DNA of 64,000 nucleotides from Pseudarthrobacter sp. NBSH8. GTDB taxonomy: Bacteria; Actinomycetota; Actinomycetes; Actinomycetales; Micrococcaceae. A program made the position numbers and the translations under genes. The stretch covers positions 3,224,001-3,288,000 of the forward strand of contig NZ_CP043178.1 of NCBI RefSeq assembly GCF_014217545.1, given 5' to 3'. This document shows positions 58,692-64,000 of this stretch, piece after piece (the first letter of the stretch is position 1; every line of letters starts with the position of its first letter). The notes under the pieces were generated by a model that saw nothing but the letters and a program-made list of their open reading frames with translations, ran no database searches and was not told where the DNA came from.

Positions 58692-59293
58692 AATGTTCCC
58701 TGGCCCGCGGGCACGATCCGTCGGATGGCGGTGAGGTTGGACTGCTGTTCCCAGGCGTCGCGGATCTGGATGGTCTGCCCGGGCACGGGGGCGTCGATCG
58801 CCTTGCCGTTCCCCAGGTAGATGGATATGTGGTTACCGCCGAAGCTGACCAGCAGGTCTCCTGGTTTCGCCTCGGCGAGCGACGCCACCGGGGTTCCCAC
58901 TTTCATCTGGTCGCTGACCACGCGCGGGACGTCGACGCCAAGGTCCTTGAAAACCCGCTGGACGAACCCGGAGCAGTCCATGCCCGTAGCGGGGTTGGTG
59001 CCGCCCCAGACGTAGGGCACCCCGATGTACTTCTTCGCGGCGGCTACCACGTCGTTGCCGGTGGCCGTCCCGGGAGCGACTGCCACGGCACTGGCGCTGG
59101 TGCCCAACAACGAGCTGACGCCGGAGGTGGCTGTGGTGCCCGCGGCCGTCAGCGCGGCGTCGAACGCGGCAGCTCCAGCCGCCCCCGCGTTGGCCGCGGT
59201 GGCGGACGTTGTTGTCGTTTGGATCGGCCGGGACAGCTGTTCGATCATGGACTGGATGGTCCCGATCCGGCCGATGATTTCGTTCATGCTCAT
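58688..59293 (-). CDS. NlpC/P60 (C40) peptidoglycan hydrolase in the flagellar operon
   Basis: A 201-residue protein with an N-terminal helical part (IIGRIGTIQSMIEQLSRPIQ) and a C-terminal NlpC/P60 cysteine-peptidase domain: KYIGVPYVWGGTNPATGMDC with the catalytic Cys in DCSGFV, His in GGNHISIYLG, and a likely third polar residue after it. It probably opens the cell wall for the rod, the job of FlgJ in other bacteria, and may be exported by the flagellar apparatus since no signal peptide is seen. The start at 59293 overlaps the fliJ stop as ATGA; the Met at 59287 is an alternative. Confidence 0.87.
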   Translation of the reverse strand: MSMNEIIGRIGTIQSMIEQLSRPIQTTTTSATAANAGAAGAAAFDAALTAAGTTATSGVSSLLGTSASAVAVAPGTATGNDVVAAAKKYIGVPYVWGGTNPATGMDCSGFVQRVFKDLGVDVPRVVSDQMKVGTPVASLAEAKPGDLLVSFGGNHISIYLGNGKAIDAPVPGQTIQIRDAWEQQSNLTAIRRIVPAGQGTL

Positions 59294-59724
59294 GAGGAGG
59301 CCTGCCCGGCTGTGCGGTGCCAGGAGGTGGACGCGATCTCGTCCAGAACGCCTTGTTCGGTGCGGATGTCGGCGATGGCGAGTTCTGCACTGTGCCGCAG
59401 TTCGAGTTTTTCCAGGCCCAAGGCCTGGCGCCGCGCCTCCGTGTACTCGGTGCGGGCGGTGGCGAGCTGGGCGTCCGCCGCGGCGGAGAGGGCGTCCAGG
59501 TCAGCGAGCATGCCCTGGGACGAGGCCCGGGCGGCGGCGATCGCCAGCATCGCGGAAGAACTGCCCGCCGCTTCGATGGAATTCCCCAATGCTGTCCGTG
59601 CCGCGAGGCGGCGATCCCGCGCGGTCGCCGAGCGCGAATTGGCGCGGGCCAGCCCGGAGGCTGCCTGGTCCTCCTGCATCTTGCGCAGCCTCAGCAGTCC
59701 GGCGAGGGGAAATTGACGGTTCAT
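59290..59724 (-). CDS. fliJ: Flagellar FliJ protein
   Basis: A 144-residue coiled-coil protein, the stalk-like partner of the FliI ATPase in the export apparatus. It is almost entirely helical (FPLAGLLRLRKMQEDQAASG, LADLDALSAAADAQLATART, GLEKLELRHSAELAIADI). FliJ is poorly conserved in sequence; the assignment rests on the N-terminal F-L-L-x-L-R pattern and its place right after fliI, overlapping as ATGA. Confidence 0.85.
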   Translation of the reverse strand: MNRQFPLAGLLRLRKMQEDQAASGLARANSRSATARDRRLAARTALGNSIEAAGSSSAMLAIAAARASSQGMLADLDALSAAADAQLATARTEYTEARRQALGLEKLELRHSAELAIADIRTEQGVLDEIASTSWHRTAGQASS

Positions 59725-61058
59725 GCGGCTCCTTCGAGGGCTCCGAGGCGTGCGGTGAGGCCGGTCAGCACCGGCCATGATTCGCTGAAAGGGGTGGATT
59801 CGTCCATGCGCTGCTGCAGGAAACCGTTGATGGCTGCCTCATGATCCAGGGCGGCGTCCACCAGCGGGTTCGTCCCCCGGTGGTAAGCGCCGACGTCGAT
59901 CAGGTCCTGGGCGCTGCGCCGCGCGGCCAGCACCTTCCTCAGGGAGGAGGCGACGGCGGTGCGTTCCGGCGGGTTGACCTTGGACGCTACCCGGGAGATG
60001 GATCCCAGCACGTCGATGGACGGAAAGTGCCCGGCGACGGCGAGCCCACGGTCCAGGACCACGTGTCCGTCCAGGATGGACCGGGCGGCGTCGGCGATGG
60101 GCTCGTTATGGTCATCGCCATCCACCAGCACGGTGTAGATGCCGGTGACGGACCCGGTTTCGGCGGTGCCGGCGCGCTCCAGGAGACGGGCAAGAACGGA
60201 AAAGGTCGACGGCGGGTAGCCACGCGTTGCAGGCGGTTCGCCGGCGGACAGGCCGATTTCGCGCTGGGCCATGGCCACGCGCGTGAGCGAATCCATCATC
60301 AGGACCACGTCCTTCCCGGCTTCGCGGAAGGACTCGGCGATCCTGGTGGCGGTCACGGCCGAGCGCAGGCGCATCAGGGCGGGTTCGTCCGAGGTGGCCA
60401 CCACCACCACGGAGCGGGCCAGGCCCTCGGGACCCAGGTCGTCCTCCAGGAATTCGCGGACTTCGCGGCCGCGCTCCCCCACCAGGGCGATCACGGAAAC
60501 TTCGGCGTCAGTGCCGCGGGCAATCATGGACAGCAGCGAGGACTTACCCACACCGGAGCCGGCAAAAAGGCCCATGCGCTGGCCGCGGCCCAGCGTGGCC
60601 ATGGTGTCCAGCACGCGGACGCCGGTCTGCAGCGGCATGTCCACCCGGGCCCGGTGCATGGCCGAGGGCGACTCGTTGTCCGAGGGAACCATCGGCCCGC
60701 TGGCCAGTGGCCCCTTGCCGTCGATGGGCCGGCCCAAGCCGTCCAGGACGCGGCCGAACAGCCCGGCTCCGGTGGGGACCAGCAGCGGCGTGCCCTTGGA
60801 CCGGGCCGGATCCCCGGCAGCCACGCCGGTCAGGCGGCCCAGGGGCATGCAGCGGATGGCGCCGCTGACGGAGGCCACCACTTCGGCGTCGAGGCCGGGG
60901 TCCGTGCCCACGGTCACGAGGTCCCCGACGGCGCAATCGAGTCCGGTGATCTCCAGGCCAAGGCCCAGCACCGCGGTGACGGTGCCGATCCGTTCGGGCG
61001 CGGCGGCTTTGAGCGCTTCCTGGAAACGCGGGCCGTGCGGGCGCCAGGTGATGGTCAT
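59721..61058 (-). CDS. fliI: Flagellum-specific ATPase FliI
   Basis: ATPase that drives flagellar protein export, related to F1-beta. The 445-residue protein has Walker A (GLFAGSGVGKSSLLSMIARG), the region VIALVGERGREVREFLEDDL, Walker B (DVVLMMDSLTRVAMAQREIG) and the T3SS-type GEPPATRGYPPSTFSVLARL. Length is normal. The start at 61058 overlaps the fliH stop as ATGA. Confidence 0.96.
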   Translation of the reverse strand: MTITWRPHGPRFQEALKAAAPERIGTVTAVLGLGLEITGLDCAVGDLVTVGTDPGLDAEVVASVSGAIRCMPLGRLTGVAAGDPARSKGTPLLVPTGAGLFGRVLDGLGRPIDGKGPLASGPMVPSDNESPSAMHRARVDMPLQTGVRVLDTMATLGRGQRMGLFAGSGVGKSSLLSMIARGTDAEVSVIALVGERGREVREFLEDDLGPEGLARSVVVVATSDEPALMRLRSAVTATRIAESFREAGKDVVLMMDSLTRVAMAQREIGLSAGEPPATRGYPPSTFSVLARLLERAGTAETGSVTGIYTVLVDGDDHNEPIADAARSILDGHVVLDRGLAVAGHFPSIDVLGSISRVASKVNPPERTAVASSLRKVLAARRSAQDLIDVGAYHRGTNPLVDAALDHEAAINGFLQQRMDESTPFSESWPVLTGLTARLGALEGAA

Positions 61059-61732
61059 GATGGCGTACCGGGTTGTGTCGGCAGGACCGGTCCCAGGAGG
61101 GCGGTGCGGGCCCGGGCCAAGGCGGTGCCCAGCCGGGCATCGAGCCAGCCTTCCGGATACTGTGCCATCGCATCCCCGCGTGCCAGGGAGGAATCTGGGA
61201 CGAGTTCGACGCCGATGCCCTGGGTGATGCCGGACGCCGCCAGGACGACGATGTCGGCCGGATTCAGGCGGACTGCGGCCACCTCAGGGGTGCCGCCCCT
61301 GACCCTGCCGCCGACATTTTCGCCGGTAGCGGCTGCGCTGCCGGACAGCGCACGCTGCAGCGCCGCGCGGGCGGTGCGTTCGCCGTCGTCGAGCTCATAC
61401 CCGAGCACCGCTTCGGCGAGCTCCAGCGCACTGGCGGCCAGCACAGTCTCGGCGTCCTGCAGCACCATGGTGAAGCGCTGCTGGAACGCGGCGGCAGCGG
61501 CAGTCAGCAGCACCAGCTTGTGGTTTGCGGCTTCCCGGCCGGCCGCCGTGGCGGCCTCATGCCCGGCGTGCAGCTGCGCGGCCAGGCGCGCCTGCTCCTT
61601 GGCAGCCGCCCGCAGGCCGGCAGCATACCCGGCAGCGTGGCCCTGGACGTAGCCGCGGTCCCGGGACTCTGAACGGCCGGAAATCTCCACCGCGGGGAAA
61701 GTGACCGTACGGTGGGAACTCTCAGTAGACAA
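61055..61732 (-). CDS. fliH: Flagellar assembly protein FliH
   Basis: A 225-residue, mainly helical regulator of FliI. The typical G-x-x-x-G-rich helix is present near residue 30 (GYVQGHAAGYAAGLRAAAKE), followed by an Ala-rich coiled part and a C-terminal domain (EVAAVRLNPADIVVLAASGI, VELVPDSSLARGDAMAQYPE). The start is uncertain: the TTG at 61732 overlaps fliG by 11 bases and follows GAAGAAGA, while the ATG at 61768 would overlap by 47. Position between fliG and fliI supports the call. Confidence 0.83.
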   Translation of the reverse strand: MSTESSHRTVTFPAVEISGRSESRDRGYVQGHAAGYAAGLRAAAKEQARLAAQLHAGHEAATAAGREAANHKLVLLTAAAAAFQQRFTMVLQDAETVLAASALELAEAVLGYELDDGERTARAALQRALSGSAAATGENVGGRVRGGTPEVAAVRLNPADIVVLAASGITQGIGVELVPDSSLARGDAMAQYPEGWLDARLGTALARARTALLGPVLPTQPGTPS

Positions 61733-62756
61733 GAGTGTCTTCTTCCCCGCGCCGGACCACGATGGCACCGTTGGCTTCCAGTTCCCGGATAGACCGGACG
61801 ATATCTGCCCGGGCCTCTTCGATCTGGGAGGCCCGGACAGGGCCGGAGCTGGCCATCTCGGCTTCGAGAATCTCCTGGTTGCGGCCCGAGACGTTGCTGC
61901 GGACAGCGTCCAGGACGACGGCCGGGGCGCCCTTCATGGCGATAGCCAATACTTCCGGGGCAACACCGCGCAGGATCTGCTGGATGTCGCGCCGTTCCAG
62001 CTTCACGATGTCGCCGAACGTCAGCATCCGTGCGCGGACATCCGCGGCCAACTCGGGGTAGAGGGCCTCCAGACCCTCCAGCACGGAGCGTTCGGTGGTG
62101 ACGTCAGCACGGTTGATGATGTCTACGAGCGGCTGGATGCCGCCCACCACCTCCGTAGATTTCGCTTGCGTGGCCACCGCGCCGGCCCGCTGCTTGAGCG
62201 TCTCGGCCACTATGCTCACGGTCTCCGGTGCCACCGAACCCATCGTGGCAATGCAGCGCGCCACTTCGGTTCGCTGCGCGTCACCGAGGGCGGCCATGAG
62301 CGCGGACGCCTTGCTGGGGCGCAGGTGGGCAAGGAGCAGGGCGATGGTCTGCGGCAATTCACCGTCGATCAGCTCAAGCAGCTGCGAGGGGAGCATCATC
62401 TCCAGGAACTCGAAGGACTTGCCGGCCATGGTGGATGCGAGCCGGTCCATGAAGCTGGCGGCCTTGTCCGCGCCAAAGGACGCTTCGAGAAGTCCGACGG
62501 CGAGTTCCCGGCCGCCGCGGGCCGAGCGGCGTCCGCTCAAGGCGAATTCGTGGAATTCGCTGATCACTTTGTCCGCGACAACTGAGGAGACCCGACGCAG
62601 GCGTACAATTTCCGCCGCGATGTCCTCGGCTTCGGTCTCGGAAAATTGCGCCATGACGGCGGCGGCGTTGGTCGGGCTCATCTGCATGAGCACCACGGCA
62701 ACTTTCTGCGCCCCGGTCAGGGCGGGAGCCTCGGATTCAAGCTGTTCGACGGTCAT
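61722..62756 (-). CDS. fliG: Flagellar motor switch protein FliG
   Basis: Rotor protein that meets the MotA loop and generates torque. The 344-residue protein has the three armadillo-like domains: N-terminal LTGAQKVAVVLMQMSPTNAA, middle ATMAGKSFEFLEMMLPSQLL with LPQTIALLLAHLRPSKASAL, and C-terminal LTFGDIVKLERRDIQQILRG with LAIAMKGAPAVVLDAVRSNV, holding the charged residues that face the stator. The ATG at 62756 overlaps the fliF stop as ATGA. Confidence 0.95.
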   Translation of the reverse strand: MTVEQLESEAPALTGAQKVAVVLMQMSPTNAAAVMAQFSETEAEDIAAEIVRLRRVSSVVADKVISEFHEFALSGRRSARGGRELAVGLLEASFGADKAASFMDRLASTMAGKSFEFLEMMLPSQLLELIDGELPQTIALLLAHLRPSKASALMAALGDAQRTEVARCIATMGSVAPETVSIVAETLKQRAGAVATQAKSTEVVGGIQPLVDIINRADVTTERSVLEGLEALYPELAADVRARMLTFGDIVKLERRDIQQILRGVAPEVLAIAMKGAPAVVLDAVRSNVSGRNQEILEAEMASSGPVRASQIEEARADIVRSIRELEANGAIVVRRGEEDTLVY

Positions 62757-64000
62757 ACGGGCTGCTTTTCGTCCATAAGCCCGCGCAGGTGCTCGGCAGT
62801 CCGGGACGGGCTCTCCGCCACCATGGTGTCGAGCTGCGCACGGCGGCGCTCGGCGGCGAGCGCTTCGACGCCCGGAAGCGGCATGGGTGTGAGTGGTGAG
62901 ACGTCAATGGCCGCGGTGGCCGGCGAGCCTTCAAGCGCAGGGGGTTCGTCGGTACCCGGGAGCGGCTCGTGCTCAAACGCCACTCCGAGATCCACCGGTT
63001 CGCGCTGCTGGCGGCGACGCAGCGAGATCAGAACCGTCACGATCAAGGCCAAGGCCCCGAGCAGGATGCTGCCGCCCAAGATCAGCGTGTTCATCAGCTC
63101 GGCTTGCTTCGCGGCTTCGGCTTCAGCCTTGGCTGCATCTAGGGAAGCAGCTGCACTGTCTGCTGCCGCGGTGCTGAAGGGCAGCATTTCCACGGTCACC
63201 ACGTCACCCCGGGCGGGGTCGATACCGGCAGCCGCCGTCACGAGTGCGCGCACTGAGTTCAGGTTGACCCCGCCCGCCGTAGCTTGGTTGATTGCGACGG
63301 AAATGGTCTGGCGCTTGACTGCGCCCTGCGGGATGATACGTTCCTCCGTCACCTTGTTGACTGCGTTGTTCTTGGTGGCGTTGGTGGAGTCGAAGCTGCC
63401 GTTGCCGTTGGTACCGCCCGGCACCGCGACGTTGTCCGGGCCCAGCACACCGGCCGCCCCCCCGCCGGTTCCGGTGAATTTCTCCGTCTTAGTGGATTCG
63501 CTCAGCGCGGGCACATCCGCGGCTGCGGAGAATGTTTCGCTGCGCTGCTGGGCGGATTCGCCGGTCACGTCGGCAGCGACGGCGACTGTGGCGTTGCCGG
63601 GCCCGACCACTCTGTCCAGGACCGCCTTGACCGAGTCCGAGGTGCGCTGCTCGTAGTCGGCCGCCTGCTTGGACGAGGATCCGCTGGCCCCGCCGCCCAC
63701 GCTGGAGAGGACGTTGCCCTGCGAGTCCACCACGGAAACGTTGGTGGGTTTGAGGTTTTCAATGGCGGCCGAGGTCAGGTGCACTACCGCCTGGACCTTG
63801 TCCGCGGAGAGCGTGGTCCCCGGCTGGGTTTCCACGAACACGGACGCGGTGGCGTCAGGGGTGGTGTCAACGAAGACGGACTTTTGCGGGATGGCGAGCC
63901 TGACGGCGGCGGTCTTCACGCCGTCCATGGCCTGGATGGTGGTGGCCAGCTCGCCTTCGAGGGCACGCTTGTAGGTGACGGACTGCTGAAATTCAGAGGA
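62753..64000 (-). CDS. fliF: Flagellar MS-ring protein FliF, partial
   Basis: C-terminal 415 codons of the MS-ring protein that founds the basal body in the membrane; the start lies beyond the right edge. Visible are the ring-building motif (YKRALEGELATTIQAMDGVK, AVRLAIPQKSVFVD), the periplasmic region (VVDSQGNVLSSVGGGASGSS), the C-terminal membrane helix (MNTLILGGSILLGALALIVT) and the cytoplasmic tail that binds FliG (LAAERRRAQLDTMVAESPSR). Order fliF-fliG-fliH-fliI-fliJ is the standard one; fliE and rod genes are probably to the right. Confidence 0.94.
   Translation of the reverse strand, partial: SSEFQQSVTYKRALEGELATTIQAMDGVKTAAVRLAIPQKSVFVDTTPDATASVFVETQPGTTLSADKVQAVVHLTSAAIENLKPTNVSVVDSQGNVLSSVGGGASGSSSKQAADYEQRTSDSVKAVLDRVVGPGNATVAVAADVTGESAQQRSETFSAAADVPALSESTKTEKFTGTGGGAAGVLGPDNVAVPGGTNGNGSFDSTNATKNNAVNKVTEERIIPQGAVKRQTISVAINQATAGGVNLNSVRALVTAAAGIDPARGDVVTVEMLPFSTAAADSAAASLDAAKAEAEAAKQAELMNTLILGGSILLGALALIVTVLISLRRRQQREPVDLGVAFEHEPLPGTDEPPALEGSPATAAIDVSPLTPMPLPGVEALAAERRRAQLDTMVAESPSRTAEHLRGLMDEKQPV

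Overview
The window comes from a high-GC actinobacterium, most likely a motile member of the Micrococcaceae such as Arthrobacter or Pseudarthrobacter. This is inferred from the gene repertoire, the GC-rich codon use with GTG/TTG starts, the ISL3-type insertion sequences, the LANTG sortase signal and a dispersed palindrome-like repeat (core GTTTCGACAGGCTCAACCAC). No 16S or marker gene is present to confirm it.

Left part (1-6200): the genes of a branched-chain or pyruvate-type 2-oxoacid dehydrogenase (E1 alpha, E1 beta, E2; minus strand, E2 cut by the window edge) face an Lrp/AsnC regulator. A RES/Xre-type toxin-antitoxin pair now sits between the operon and its probable regulator. It is flanked by an 88%-identical 118-bp direct duplication of the regulator's promoter and start, so the locus records how the module arrived.

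Surface polysaccharide region (6200-34950): two acyltransferase-3 genes (one frameshifted) are followed by a plus-strand block of Wzz/BY-kinase, glycosyltransferase, acetyltransferase and Wzy-like polymerase. A minus-strand block holds a GT2 glycosyltransferase, a pyruvyltransferase, a Wzx-like flippase and a second glycosyltransferase. A priming sugar transferase and a DUF4012 protein follow on the plus strand, and galU supplies UDP-glucose. Together they make a plausible Wzx/Wzy exopolysaccharide locus. Between the two blocks lies a 9.5-kb island (about 14600-24109): an ISL3 transposase gene broken by three copies of a 2.41-kb IS, two of them identical and inverted, plus a tandem duplication of the ISL3 left end and remnants of older elements. 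Removing the three insertions and one copy of each 5-bp target duplication restores an exact 429-codon reading frame.

Middle (32700-43900): a small cell-wall protein with three LANTG motifs, a VanZ-like protein, galU, then the phenylacetyl-CoA epoxidase genes paaABCDE with an enoyl-CoA hydratase/isomerase, coupled by ATGA/GTGA overlaps. The dispersed repeat is found around these genes and, in frame, inside PaaB and inside the E2 linker. An AbiEi/DUF559-like protein and an unusual fusion of adenylation domain, carrier domain and membrane acyltransferase follow.

Right part (44000-64000): a flagellar cluster. A FliA/WhiG-like sigma factor and a FlgN-like protein are followed by a minus-strand run which, in transcription order from the right edge, is fliF-fliG-fliH-fliI-fliJ-NlpC/P60-fliK-flgD-flgE-flbD-motA-motB-fliM-fliN-fliO-fliP-fliQ-fliR-flhB-flhA-flhF-like-csrA. 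Most neighbouring genes overlap by 1-4 bases, which suggests translational coupling. Odd points are a FlhF-like protein without a P-loop, a FliM without the usual CheY-binding N-terminus, and a NlpC/P60 hydrolase between fliJ and fliK.
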